Shown here in pieces: positions 7,950 through 17,746 of a DNA stretch of 64,000 bases. The notes under the pieces are model-generated. The model had not been told where the DNA came from and did not search any database. It worked only from the letters and a program-made list of their open reading frames with translations. How positions within the stretch are numbered: position 1 is the stretch's first letter; every line of letters starts with the position of its first letter. This DNA is from Paraburkholderia solitsugae (GTDB taxonomy: Bacteria; Pseudomonadota; Gammaproteobacteria; Burkholderiales; Burkholderiaceae): contig NZ_WOEY01000158.1 in assembly GCF_013177695.1 (NCBI RefSeq), forward strand, positions 1-64,000, read 5' to 3'. Made by a program: the position numbers and the translations under genes.

Positions 7950-9548
7950 TCAGCGAACTTCGCTGCTGAACGTGACAGTCCAAGCGTAGTAGCACGGTCC
8001 CTTGATCTTCTTCCCTTCGCGTCCTGAGCTCAAAGCCGATCCTTCGGGCAATACACAGTCTTCAATGTCTGGAAGCTCCTCATCTGTACGAACAACGACT
8101 CGCTTTCCTTCTTGCAGCGCCGTAACTAGCGGAGTCAGGGGCATCTTTCCCCAACCTTTATCGAGAGCTTTCGCTCCGTCGACAGGAATGAACGACACAA
8201 AACGTTTGTTCATGAATTCGACCCCACACTGCTTCGGCGTTGCGTTACCGCTCCCGTGATGAGAGACCTTATAGAAGGCGAGACGCTTTAGGAGACTCTT
8301 TGCCGTTACACTCTCGCCGGCGAAACTCCACTCCAAGCTGTGCCAGGAGCGCCAGCTGCCCACTTGGGCATCTGCTGCAAAGAGCAAAACCTCCTTATTT
8401 TTTGACGCTATCAACTCAATTGCCATTACGAGGCTCGTGTTGTTAGTCGCTTTGTCAAGCGCCATCGCGAACGCTTCGGAGCTATACAGCCAATTGTTTT
8501 CGATCTGTCGCCACGAAATATCGGCTTCCTCGGTCGGGCTCTCGGGGCCGAAATATCGATCCTTGAGAAAATCGGAGGTAGCGCCAAGATCGGACCCGTC
8601 TGAAGCGTGAAGTGGATGCCCCCAAGCCCTATCGAACGGTTCATAGCCAGCGCCGGTTTCGTCGTCCCTCGCGCTTCTGGCCGCGAGGCCGACTGCTTCC
8701 TTTAGTAGCGGCGTGGCAATGTGATAAACATCGTCTTTTGCAGTCAATTTTCTCAGGGCGGCATCGTCGCGCGGCGGCCCAAGCACGTAGAAACGTAATC
8801 CGGGAGCTGTTGACGGTTCGATGAATTCCCCTGGGCTTAAATACCGGATGTGTTCGTCGCCTGACACCAAACGGCGAATATTGTTCATAGCATCTTGCGT
8901 CGTCCAGCCCGACTTGCCGGATTCGTTGACTCCAAAAAAACGCAGCACTTGTCCGGTTTTGCTTCGGGTGACCGTTTCTTTCATTCCCAGCATATTGAGG
9001 CGAGTCACCACTTCCTTCAATTTCCGGAGACTGTCCTCCCGCTGCCTTGTCAGGCGCTGCGCATCCTCATTGAGAGGATCCTCTGTCCATGCAAGCCATA
9101 TCTCTTTGATACGCAACAACTTACGATAATCGGAATCTGCGATGCGTTGCCTTCCATCACCGGCATCCGAGTCGCCTCTCCTTGAATCTTCAAAACTCTC
9201 GAATCGATTCAATGCCAATAGAAATCCAGACACATGATCATAATGTTGATGGGTCACCACCAGCACGTCGATTTCACCGCCAGTCTCTTCGTAGATGCTA
9301 TCGAGGACGTCTTCGATCTTCTCGCGAGCTCCTTCTGTACCGAGGATTACCCCACAGTCGATCATCATGTGAAACGAAGGGGCCGCCTGCGGGTCCAGGT
9401 GTCCGACTCTTGAAATCAGTGAGAGCAAGTGGCAGTCGCCGAGACCCTGTCGATACGTACGTACCACTAGGCGCATGTCGTGCGGCAAATGCTCAGCTGA
9501 TGCATCGGCGGCTACGGTGGAAAACGTTTTATTCGTCGAGGTTTCCAT
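7950..9548 (-). CDS. MBL-fold metallo-hydrolase
   Basis: A 532-residue metallo-beta-lactamase-fold protein. The metal motif THQHYDH (His100, His102, Asp104, His105) is complete. Further ligands are likely in LLFAADAQVG and KVSHHGSGNATPK, the latter a hallmark of the ComEC/Rec2-like MBL branch. No signal peptide or membrane segments are seen, so this is the free-standing hydrolase domain without the ComEC channel. The start ATG lies just after the TGA of the protease fusion gene at 9556, so the two are translationally close and almost certainly cotranscribed. MBL enzymes beside proteases are common in bacterial conflict systems, where they may act as nucleases or other phosphoesterases; the substrate here is not known. 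Confidence 0.85.
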   Translation of the reverse strand: METSTNKTFSTVAADASAEHLPHDMRLVVRTYRQGLGDCHLLSLISRVGHLDPQAAPSFHMMIDCGVILGTEGAREKIEDVLDSIYEETGGEIDVLVVTHQHYDHVSGFLLALNRFESFEDSRRGDSDAGDGRQRIADSDYRKLLRIKEIWLAWTEDPLNEDAQRLTRQREDSLRKLKEVVTRLNMLGMKETVTRSKTGQVLRFFGVNESGKSGWTTQDAMNNIRRLVSGDEHIRYLSPGEFIEPSTAPGLRFYVLGPPRDDAALRKLTAKDDVYHIATPLLKEAVGLAARSARDDETGAGYEPFDRAWGHPLHASDGSDLGATSDFLKDRYFGPESPTEEADISWRQIENNWLYSSEAFAMALDKATNNTSLVMAIELIASKNKEVLLFAADAQVGSWRSWHSLEWSFAGESVTAKSLLKRLAFYKVSHHGSGNATPKQCGVEFMNKRFVSFIPVDGAKALDKGWGKMPLTPLVTALQEGKRVVVRTDEELPDIEDCVLPEGSALSSGREGKKIKGPCYYAWTVTFSSEVR

Positions 9549-9555
9549 GGCTTGC

Positions 9556-12500
9556 TCACGTTAGTCCAGCGTGCAACTCCGAAAAATTTTCAATTGCATC
9601 TTCGTATGTCATGGCAGCAAGTGAGTCAGATGATGATAGCTTTTCGCTCCTGTATTGCCGGATGCGCCTAAGACGTTCCGTGGCCCAAACCGGCTTGGCA
9701 ATCGCGTATCGAATCGGGTCACTATCGTATTCGCGATCGAGTAGCAACGTGCACCCCCCTCGATACGTAAATTTGGTCTTGTCCCTGGAGTTCGGTCTCA
9801 AACGTTCCATTCGCTTTTGCGTTAGCACCGCGACCACGTCGAGGCGATGCTCGCCTTCGCTTGTAACACGATGCGCTGGACGCATTGAATGGACCTCGAA
9901 TGGCAGACGTTCACCGCAATTTTTCGTGCGGAAATCAAGGCCGAGCGCATCACCCATCTCCTCATCGATATTAGCTTCCAGCCAATTGTGAAAGCGCGCG
10001 GCATTCTGCTTGGCCGAAGCGAAGGCGTTACGCCGGTCGCTTTGCGTGTAAGCGGAAAGATCCAGTGATCGCAGAAAATCGCCGAGCCGCGCCGACTGCA
10101 CTGGCCCTTCGGGTGAATGCCACAACAGGCTATCGGGGGACACGTTGGCGATGCCGACAGGATAGATCCCGCGCTTATTGAACGCTTCTGCAAATGCGAC
10201 GCGATATCCGGATTCTTCCTCCGGCGCGGAGTCAGCGTCGGCCGTCACGATTGCTCGCAGGTAATCACCAAAGGAGGGGTCGACAGGGGGCATGTAGTCT
10301 AGTGCGCGAATACATAGCGTAAGCACACGCTGCGCAACCTCGACCGCAGACTTTGCCAAACGGTCAACAAGGTCTGGATGGATCGCACCGGCCGCAAGTA
10401 CACCAGAGCCACCGGTGGCAAGCCGCAACAGATCCCGGGTTCGACGTACGTATGTCGTCAGAAAGGCATCAAAAACCGCAGCGACGAGAATGGCACCGCG
10501 TCCGTGCGGGTCCCTCTCCGTCCTATAGCGGTCGGGATGTGCTTCGCTACCAATGGCGCGCCGCAGCGCGCGCTTGTTATGCAGTGCGTTTCCGAACTGT
10601 CGCGCCAGATCAGAGAGCGCCGACTCTCCATCAAGTCTGCCACGCAAACGTGCGATTTCGAATCGTAACAACTCAGGAAACGTGAAATGCTGAAAAATTG
10701 CCACAATATCGGCGAACGCCTCGTGAAACGCAAGGACGTCGGGATTGGTGTCTTCCTGATACCGTCGATGAAGTCCATCCAGCACGGCGTGCGTCGTCTC
10801 GTGCGTGATGATGTCGTGCGATAGGCACGTGAACACCGTCTTTTCGTTGGGTGGCTTTCCGTAAGCAAAGTATCCGAACAAGAGCGCTTTTTTGTCCGGG
10901 CTGTAATAAGCATTGTGCTCTCGCAGGGCATGGGGGTAGATGCGGAGGCGTTGAACGTATCCACCGCCCGGTGCGGGTGAAAAGGTTGCATCGGACTCTT
11001 TCGATGGCCGCCGTTCAGACCACAAAATACGGCGGCCCAGTGCAATTTCAAAATTCCTGATAGTTCGCATTGCCACTGCATAGACCATTTGCTGATGAAA
11101 CTGCGGGTGTCCCTCTGACGGGGCATGGCCGTCTTGCGCAAGCAAATGCCGGTCGTCGAGATCCACCGGGCTATATGCGAGGTTGCTGGCCGGATCAATA
11201 TCGATCACTTCGAGGTATTCGCCCGTCGGACCACGCCGCAACCGCTCCCACGGGACCGAAACGGTAGCGACGTTGGTGAAGGCGCTTTGCATCTTGTCGC
11301 TGTCGCCCGGATCAGTAGCGAAAACCCGCAATCGACGCGTGGTCGGCTTCGGAACAAGCGGCACACGCCGGCGAATTTCGGCGCCGGAACTCGGAGGAGG
11401 CGCGCCGTCTTCTCTTTGCTCGTGGATCGTCGAGTAGCGCTGTTCGGAGCGGTACTCAAACGCCTCTTGCAAGAATGTCCGTAACGAAATAGATGCCGTA
11501 CGCTCCTCTGCAATCGCTTCCAGGAAGCGTCGCTTCTGGCGTATCGGGATGTCTTTGTCTGGTCGATCAGGATCCGGAATCGCTTCACGAGCCGCGCGTG
11601 AGTTCAGCGCGAGTTGAGTCATTTCCAAGCAAAGCATTCTGAGAACGCATGGATTCAACTCGGGATCAGCCAATCCTCGCAAAAGCTTTGGCAAAAACCC
11701 AAACCATGCTTCATCCTCCGGCGTCGCCATGAGCTCAGTTGGGCTTACGATTCCGAGCGCGCTCTCCGCCCGCAATATTCCTCGCCCAAAGTAGCGGTCG
11801 GGAGAAATTGAGTGCGTCTTCTTCGCGCTCTCGAAAAGCGCAAAACGTACAGCTTCAACACATGCAGGTCCGCGTTCATTTGTGTCATGTCTTGCTAGCC
11901 ACAACGCGGCGGCGGCTGCGATTTGCGGCGTTGCCGCGTCAGTTCCCGCACCATCGAAAGTGACTTTCTGCTGTCCGCTGACGAGCCACGGGATATCAGT
12001 ACTGTAGCTGGCCATTGCCGAGGTCATCCGGCTTGCGGGCCCGGCATTCCCCTCAATAGTCCGGCCAAGACTGGAATAGGGTTTTCCCTTTCGCGTAGCA
12101 CCGCATGCGGCGATCACACGTTGGAAGCGAGCCGGATATAGGAGCAGACTAGTTGGAATTCCTCTCGCATTATTGCCGGCCGCACACACGACAACAATGC
12201 CAGCGTCATACGCAGCATTTACGACATCAGCCCACGCCCACGACGGCACCCCGCCCAAGCTAAGCGAGATCACACGAGCACCTATTCGAGTGGCGTAGTC
12301 GATTCCTTGCGCAATGCTACTGGTCCAGAAGACGCCATCGGGATTTGCGACGCTTAAAGGTACTATATATGATTCAGGACTCGCTCCGATATCCAAGTCG
12401 TCTTTGGATTTATCTTGGTTGGCAACTGCGGAGCGGCGCGCCCCAGTCTGCCGCAGACGCTTACTTTTTCCATCTTTGCCGATTTTGCCGCCGGCAAGAA

Positions 12501-13227
12501 TACCGATCGTGCCGGTGCCGTGCCCCGCCTTGACCATCGAATCAACAGCGGTCGCGATATGGCTTGGCCGGAAAGCATCCCGGATGAAGCTGCGGGCCTT
12601 TTTGTGCGAGAGGTTGCGCGGTTTCGCCTTTTGGAAAAAATCAATGTCCGTGTCCAGATGGGCGATTGTGATGCTTTTGGCGTTGTCGACCAACTTCTGC
12701 GCGCCAAGAAGATCCGTGTAATCTTTTTCCAAATGCCATCCGAAGACGGAGTCCTCCTTGACTCGCTCCGCGGTTTGTCTGCGCTGCGAAGCGCGAACGC
12801 GCTGACTCGTCGCGGAAAAGTCGGCAAGCGAGTCCCGCCATAGCCACTGCTGTTCGAGGTCCGGTTCCGCTGCGAGAATTTCGACGCCCTTGAGGTCTAG
12901 CTTTCGAGTAACAACCAGATGAGCGATATCCCAGGGATGTCCGCTGCGAGCACCCAATGCGCCGGACTGTGCGAGCTCAATCCGAAACCATCCAACGCGA
13001 TTCTGTGCAGTCGCTTTCGGTGCGTCGAAAAGATATCGAAGCGTCGCATTCGACTTGCCTGGACGGCCTATCGTGATGCCTCGCTTTCTCATAAAGGCCC
13101 ATCGAGACGATTCATAATTGCGAATGTCCTCCGGTGGCGGACGTTCGGGTCCCTCTTCAGCCACTTGCGACGTTGTCAGCCGTTTAGGCGTAGGCAGCTT
13201 GAGCTTGACGAGAATGGAAATTGTCAT
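9556..13227 (-). CDS. Subtilisin-like (S8) domain fused to a thermolysin-type metallopeptidase domain
   Basis: A 1,223-residue two-protease fusion. The S8 domain covers about residues 185-450: Asp192 in AHLDTDID, His236 in GHGTGTIGILAG, and the oxyanion Asn352 in CAAGNNARG. The usual GTS-A-x-P serine motif reads GTDAATPQIA, so Asp430 stands where the nucleophilic Ser should be. A second domain near residues 780-850 has HETTH (about 807-811) and HEAFADI about 25 residues later, the zinc motif of M4-like gluzincin peptidases, apparently intact. Residues 1-180 may be a pro- or recognition region. No signal peptide, so likely cytoplasmic. It is the first gene of an operon with MBL-fold and DUF2235 hydrolases. 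Possibly the S8 domain is now a sensor or scaffold and the metallopeptidase does the cutting. Confidence 0.82.
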   Translation of the reverse strand: MTISILVKLKLPTPKRLTTSQVAEEGPERPPPEDIRNYESSRWAFMRKRGITIGRPGKSNATLRYLFDAPKATAQNRVGWFRIELAQSGALGARSGHPWDIAHLVVTRKLDLKGVEILAAEPDLEQQWLWRDSLADFSATSQRVRASQRRQTAERVKEDSVFGWHLEKDYTDLLGAQKLVDNAKSITIAHLDTDIDFFQKAKPRNLSHKKARSFIRDAFRPSHIATAVDSMVKAGHGTGTIGILAGGKIGKDGKSKRLRQTGARRSAVANQDKSKDDLDIGASPESYIVPLSVANPDGVFWTSSIAQGIDYATRIGARVISLSLGGVPSWAWADVVNAAYDAGIVVVCAAGNNARGIPTSLLLYPARFQRVIAACGATRKGKPYSSLGRTIEGNAGPASRMTSAMASYSTDIPWLVSGQQKVTFDGAGTDAATPQIAAAAALWLARHDTNERGPACVEAVRFALFESAKKTHSISPDRYFGRGILRAESALGIVSPTELMATPEDEAWFGFLPKLLRGLADPELNPCVLRMLCLEMTQLALNSRAAREAIPDPDRPDKDIPIRQKRRFLEAIAEERTASISLRTFLQEAFEYRSEQRYSTIHEQREDGAPPPSSGAEIRRRVPLVPKPTTRRLRVFATDPGDSDKMQSAFTNVATVSVPWERLRRGPTGEYLEVIDIDPASNLAYSPVDLDDRHLLAQDGHAPSEGHPQFHQQMVYAVAMRTIRNFEIALGRRILWSERRPSKESDATFSPAPGGGYVQRLRIYPHALREHNAYYSPDKKALLFGYFAYGKPPNEKTVFTCLSHDIITHETTHAVLDGLHRRYQEDTNPDVLAFHEAFADIVAIFQHFTFPELLRFEIARLRGRLDGESALSDLARQFGNALHNKRALRRAIGSEAHPDRYRTERDPHGRGAILVAAVFDAFLTTYVRRTRDLLRLATGGSGVLAAGAIHPDLVDRLAKSAVEVAQRVLTLCIRALDYMPPVDPSFGDYLRAIVTADADSAPEEESGYRVAFAEAFNKRGIYPVGIANVSPDSLLWHSPEGPVQSARLGDFLRSLDLSAYTQSDRRNAFASAKQNAARFHNWLEANIDEEMGDALGLDFRTKNCGERLPFEVHSMRPAHRVTSEGEHRLDVVAVLTQKRMERLRPNSRDKTKFTYRGGCTLLLDREYDSDPIRYAIAKPVWATERLRRIRQYRSEKLSSSDSLAAMTYEDAIENFSELHAGLT

Positions 13228-13788
13228 AATCGCCCCATGGAGGATGCTGCTAATAGGTCGCGATTGCGTGGAGTGGCCCGAACCGACCTCAGTTCAAAAT
13301 TCACACCTGAAATTGCGAACGACGGAGATCAAGTCAGGCGCGCTATCACGCTTGCGCATCGAGAAAGTCTTTCTGCCTTTCCTACGCGAGGGGAGTATGC
13401 CGATCTGTTCCATCTACATCTCAAATCGATTTTCTCGGGCATTGCAAAACGCAGGGCAAAGCTGCCATGAAATTAGATAGAAAATAAGCCTTCACCCAGT
13501 CGATACCAACGAAGGTATACCCTATTTACCGTTTGCCGAGGTTGGTTTGGCGATGATCGCAAGATCTTGGCGGGTTGACACTAGGACATTTGTGCAGAAG
13601 GCTGCGCGGAAAGCGAATCCTGCTTCAGAGTGTGATGCTTCGGAAGCCAGTCGACACGCAACATACTGCTATATGTGAGAACGTTGACCAGCGCAGATTG
13701 GTATTCGAAGTGAGTATATTTAGGTTAACGAAGCACTCCACTAAACGCGGCGCGTTATTCGTTCATGCCAGTCTTCTGTAGATCGTTG
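13228..13788. other. Upstream region of the protease operon, no recognised gene
   Basis: About 560 bp upstream of the minus-strand protease operon. It should contain that operon's promoter. Open frames here on the plus strand (13118-13480, 13575-13781) have poor ribosome binding sites and no recognisable sequence. No clear -35/-10 pair or hairpin was identified. Confidence 0.35.
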
Positions 13789-14070
13789 ATGGAATCTAAC
13801 GACTGCATTAGCGCAAGAGCCGCGGTGACCGCGACACCCTATGGTGAGGTCGACGCCGCTGAACTGGCAGCGACGGAATCGGGCTACGACACGACGCGGA
13901 TACTGAGCGCTGTGCGTAAGCTCAATGAGACGCGTACTAACCTTTGCGAGCCAGAAGGCCTGCGGGACTACCTGTTTTTCCTGCATAGCATCGCCCACAC
14001 GCTCGTCAACGGTGCAGGGCTGACGGTCAGCGCACTGGACGAGCCGTTGGTCGATCAGACTCGGACGTAA
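13789..14070 (+). CDS. Hypothetical protein, 93 aa
   Basis: Unrecognised small protein. The frame opens at 13765, but the ATG at 13789 (MESNDCISAR) gives a more natural N-terminus; no strong ribosome binding site is present for either. The product is acidic and probably helical, without signal peptide or membrane segment. It resembles the type of short orphan protein common in Burkholderia-group genomes. Neighbours give no functional hint. Confidence 0.4.
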   Translation: MESNDCISARAAVTATPYGEVDAAELAATESGYDTTRILSAVRKLNETRTNLCEPEGLRDYLFFLHSIAHTLVNGAGLTVSALDEPLVDQTRT

Positions 14071-14354
14071 TCTATCCGATCGACCAATACGTTGCCGATC
14101 TGCTGCCGAGGCGAGTCGCGACGTACTGCGACCGTTGCCCTCCCAACGTTATCTCGCCAGGTATCCGCATTGCGGTCTATACCCGTCGGTCAGCGTGTTC
14201 ATTACCCGAATAACGATTTGTATCATCACGGACTTGTCGCTCGGCCCGCAGTCAAACGGTGCGCGAACGGCGACGTGGCGTTCGCGGGCAGTGCAACACC
14301 AAAGTTCGTCGTAGCATCGGTCCCTCAGCACCGCAATGCCACATTTGCTCACAG

Positions 14355-14560
14355 ATTTTCCAACGGAAACTGTGGACAACTTCCGCAGACTGCTGGCTTA
14401 AGGGATGACAGTTCGGTTGCTACCTGAACTCGACGTCCGCTCCTGCCTATTTCCGCCACCGACCTGCCCCTTCGAACCCCACATTCGTGCATTCCAAGCT
14501 TCATGACGGATGGAAATATCCCGGCCAACGATGTCTCATAATCGTTCTCAAGCGAAGTCT
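14355..14560 (+). repeat. Diverged dispersed repeat, copy A
   Basis: About 200 bp that reappears in the same orientation at 35205..35397. The best matched parts are the GGATGGAAATATC / GCATGGAAATATC block (near 14508 and 35353) and the CAACTTCCG block (near 14379 and 35228). On the minus strand both copies can be read as related peptides (IFPSVMKLGMHECG and IFPCVVKYGMQELG), so they may be remains of the same gene. Boundaries are approximate. Confidence 0.5.
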
Positions 14561-14700
14561 CTTTACGCAACGAAAACGAATCTGCACAGATCCGCATATC
14601 TATCCGCGCTAGCGCTTACGATTCGCCTCACCCGACAAAAAGCTATCGTGAGAAGCGCGTGCCGAATAACACGAGAGCGAACCGGTGATTGACCTTTTAC

Positions 14701-14716
14701 CTGGATGGATACACAG
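14701..14716 (+). promoter_or_regulatory. Candidate LexA (SOS) box
   Basis: CTGGATGGATACACAG fits the CTG-N10-CAG LexA consensus used in gamma- and beta-proteobacteria. It sits 30 bp before the ATG at 14746. The same area contains a 9-bp inverted repeat (GGATGGATA 14703-14711, TATCCATCC 14723-14731). The match is seen directly; LexA binding is inference. Confidence 0.45.
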
Positions 14717-14745
14717 TATGTATATCCATCCAAGGATTAGGTGTC

Positions 14746-15363
14746 ATGGACACGAGTCAATTCAAAAAGTTGGAACATCCTTCCGATTTTCGAACATTGG
14801 AGCGCTATGTCGACTGCATTGATCAGACCCTAGTTAAACTTAAGCGCGTTATTCACCTTACTACTTGCGCACATTGATGCGTTGCTCGTTGACCACCTGC
14901 CACCAAGAACATTTGGAAGGGGTTTTAGTTGAGTTGGAGGATGGCCAATTTTCCAATATCGGACATGTGTGCGGGTCAAGACCGGAAAATTTTGGTGAAG
15001 AATTCACAAAGAAAATGCAATTCTTTGGCGAAACGCAAGTTCGCCGCGATGCGATTCACCGTTTGCAGGACAGAACGACGATCACTGCCCGCTTCGATGC
15101 CATCTTCCTTCTCCGCCGCCAGTACTATTTGTGGCAAACGCGAATTGATGGCCTACCTTCCAATCTCAAGTGACGAGCGAAGTCGTTTGGCAACCCTGAC
15201 GCTAGACAAGATCGACGCTGTAATTCCACGTAGCAAATTGCCTGAAAAACGGACCACTGGTGCACCAACCGGAAAAGCTCACAGCAAGCGTGCTCGTCAA
15301 CACGAACGGCGTCTCGATGCACAGATACGTGCGGCAAAACGGCCTCTGTTTATCGAAAAGTGA
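14746..15363 (+). pseudogene. Decayed small gene with Cys/His zinc-knuckle-like motif
   Basis: Three consecutive reading frames appear to be pieces of one gene. Piece 1 (14746-14877) starts MDTSQFKKLEHPSDF. Piece 2 (about 14883-15173) has MRCSLTTCHQEHLEG and then GQFSNIGHVCGS, a possible C-x4-C...H-x-C metal site. Piece 3 (about 15145-15363) is a basic tail ending in AKRPLFIEK. At least two frameshifts separate them. I do not recognise the family. The possible LexA box directly upstream suggests the ancestor was DNA-damage regulated. No product of full length would be made. Confidence 0.5.
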
Positions 15364-15394
15364 AGGCGCAGAACTCGCGTAACCAACCGAGGTT

Positions 15395-15726
15395 TTAAAA
15401 GAAACCCGAAGAAGCTACAAGAACAGGGACCACTGGGTCAGCGTCAAAGAAAATGACGCCGCGCCCACGTATTGTCTTCGCGCACGTTGCGTTCCCGTAA
15501 GCCGTAAAAGTCGATGCGCATTCTCGAGTCACCACGATGTCTATCAAGCGCCCATGGCTTGCCATTGAGGTACGGGATCCTGCAGGCGTTCCGATGGTAC
15601 TGGAATCCCCACCTGCCAATACCCTTCACCGTTTAGGGAGATGCCGCTATATCTAATTGAGATCGAATACTCCCTGCTGGCATACACTTCAGTGAGCGTT
15701 CGCTTCTGTTTTTCGATCGCGCCCAA
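15395..15726 (-). pseudogene. Possible decayed minus-strand gene
   Basis: Two overlapping minus-strand frames look like parts of one broken gene: MGAIEKQKRTLTEVYASREY from 15726, and then, after a frame change near 15560-15580, LNGKPWALDRHRGD and MRIDFYGLRERNV. The composition is protein-like, but no family was recognised and no ribosome binding site stands out. The rest of the region up to 16060 holds nothing I can support. Confidence 0.3.
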
Positions 15727-16072
15727 TACACGGGCGTTTACCCTATTTCGTGTTTCCGTAGGCTTCGCCTAGTATTCTTTACGACTCGCGAAACAGAATA
15801 CCGGGCGACTGATCTCGGAGTGGCTGGACGTCTGCAAATCAGTTATCTGTTATGCGAAGTATTGCCTCTTACCCGACAACTGTGTCGATTGCCTTCGTCG
15901 GCGCGTTCTGATTTCGGTCGCGGTAGTCTTGGCGCTTGGTAGTAGGTGTCATAGTTTTCGCAATATCCCCTCCTCTTCGGGTGGGTGGCGTTGTTGTGCT
16001 TTTGAAAGACCTCAAATGAAAGTGTCCTAAAAGTCGAGAAGCTAACAACTATATTTTTCTAGGGGATGAGTC

Positions 16073-17434
16073 GTGGCAGCGCAATCCCAACGTGTTGGAC
16101 CGGACAGACGCAAACCCTCGCCGCTCGGCGAATCTCATCTCATGGCATCAGGCCGGGCCTTTTGGCTTACAGCTATGCTGATAGCCGTCAACGTCGGCGG
16201 CGGCCTCTTTGTGGTGTTCGTTGTACCGACACGCGCGCAATATCCTAGCTCCCCGGAAGAACCACTGAAGCTTATCTTCGTGCTGGGCGCCTTTGCTACC
16301 ATTTTGTCAGCAGCGCCTTTAATTACGTTTCTGAGTGTAGGTTGGTTCACACGATATCAAGAGTTTCAGAACAGTCTGAAAGAGGGAGCTCTTTCAGCCT
16401 ACCTGCAGCGCTTCTGGTCACAACGACTCATCCACGCGCTGGAAGACGCGGGCGAGCTAACGGGGCAGCCCGTTTCCAGTGAAACATGGCGTGTCCTCGC
16501 CGACAAGAACCTCGACCTCTGCGACCGTCTGTTTGCACGAATCTATCATGAACAGTACGGCCTTAGTCCGTTCGTCCCACCCTTCGCGATTCTGCTCCTT
16601 GTGGCCTACGCGGCTGCCGCGCTCGTTGGTTGGAATTACACCTGCCCGCATTGCCGGAAGTTTTCGCAAGCGACTTGCGTCTATGGATTAAGTCAGCAAC
16701 TCCTGGTTGCCTCACTGGCCGGTGCGTTCATGTTCGTCGTAAGCGACTCCGTGCTGAGCATAAGACGCAGGTCGTTAAACATCACAGATGTCTACTGGTA
16801 CTCACTACGTCTTTTCCTTGCCGTTCCTCTCGCGCTTGTTGCGAACGCACTCACTGGTACTGACGGTCTCCATACAGCCCTTGCTTTCTCTCTCGGCACC
16901 TTTCCCGTAGACGCGCTGTTGAAAATAGTACGGCGCATGGGATTTCCTCAAGTTACCGACGCAGACAAGAGGGAAAACCAACCCGACAAGCTTCTCACGC
17001 TAGAAGGTGTAACGCTTCCGATCGTTGCGACGTTCGAGGCAGAGGGAGTTAATTCTGTCGAACAAGTCGCGGCGGCGGATCCCGTTTTACTGTCAATCCG
17101 AACCGGGTTCCCGTTTCGCTTCACCTTACGACTAGGCTCGCAGGCCATTGTGCGAAGACATTTCGGTGAGAACGCGTCGGCATTGATGCCAATCGGCCTC
17201 TGTGACGTTGTTTCCATCTACTTACTTGTCAAAGCGGCCGACGGCATAACATCGCCACAACTACCCGAGGTGGAAAATTACGAAGCCGTACTCCAAGACG
17301 CAGCAGCTCGACTGTTTCCTGCGGACGACGTGAATCAGCGATTGGCGGTGGTCAAGATGAAGTTCAGGCAGATTGCCGCCGAGGAATACACGCTGATGTT
17401 GGCTTTGATAACTCCCTTGGACCCGGCACTCTAG
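16073..17434 (+). CDS. Hypothetical multi-pass membrane protein
   Basis: A 453-residue protein of unknown family. The start is a GTG at 16073 with an AGGGG site at 16061-16065. Hydrophobic segments lie at about residues 28-52, 66-88, 167-187, 212-228, 245-263 and possibly 268-285. A CPHC pair with a further Cys lies near residues 190-203 between membrane segments, which may bind metal or form a disulfide. The C-terminal 170 residues are soluble, with a helix-hairpin-like stretch (TFEAEGVNSVEQVAAADP). It is the first of five plus-strand genes leading to the kinase at 21016. Its role may be as a membrane sensor or anchor for that group; this is inference. Confidence 0.7.
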   Translation: MAAQSQRVGPDRRKPSPLGESHLMASGRAFWLTAMLIAVNVGGGLFVVFVVPTRAQYPSSPEEPLKLIFVLGAFATILSAAPLITFLSVGWFTRYQEFQNSLKEGALSAYLQRFWSQRLIHALEDAGELTGQPVSSETWRVLADKNLDLCDRLFARIYHEQYGLSPFVPPFAILLLVAYAAAALVGWNYTCPHCRKFSQATCVYGLSQQLLVASLAGAFMFVVSDSVLSIRRRSLNITDVYWYSLRLFLAVPLALVANALTGTDGLHTALAFSLGTFPVDALLKIVRRMGFPQVTDADKRENQPDKLLTLEGVTLPIVATFEAEGVNSVEQVAAADPVLLSIRTGFPFRFTLRLGSQAIVRRHFGENASALMPIGLCDVVSIYLLVKAADGITSPQLPEVENYEAVLQDAAARLFPADDVNQRLAVVKMKFRQIAAEEYTLMLALITPLDPAL

Positions 17435-17746
17435 GTTCCGGCGACCAATGATGCGGCTCAAATGGCCTTTGAATGTCTGCTCGCCGTCCTGCAGCCGGCC
17501 GATCTTGATGCAGACTGTGGCAACGTCTTGCCAACATCTACTTGGCGACAGCTCATGCAGGGTGACTCCTGGTTCTTGTCTGTTCAAATACTACGTCGGG
17601 CCACAGCCAACATTCTCTTTGATATCCCCGACCGCTTCTTTGGAGGGACTCGACGATAGCGCCGGGTAGGCCCGGTCAATCAAGAACTGAACTGGCGTAG
17701 CAGCCATCAAATCTCGGCAATTAGCAGCACACTAAGGGAATCGTAA
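17435..17746 (+). other. Gap without recognised gene
   Basis: About 310 bp between the membrane protein and the lipoprotein genes. Short open frames exist (for instance 17462-17659) but have no ribosome binding site or recognisable motif. No terminator-like hairpin was seen, so read-through from 16073 is possible. Confidence 0.35.
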
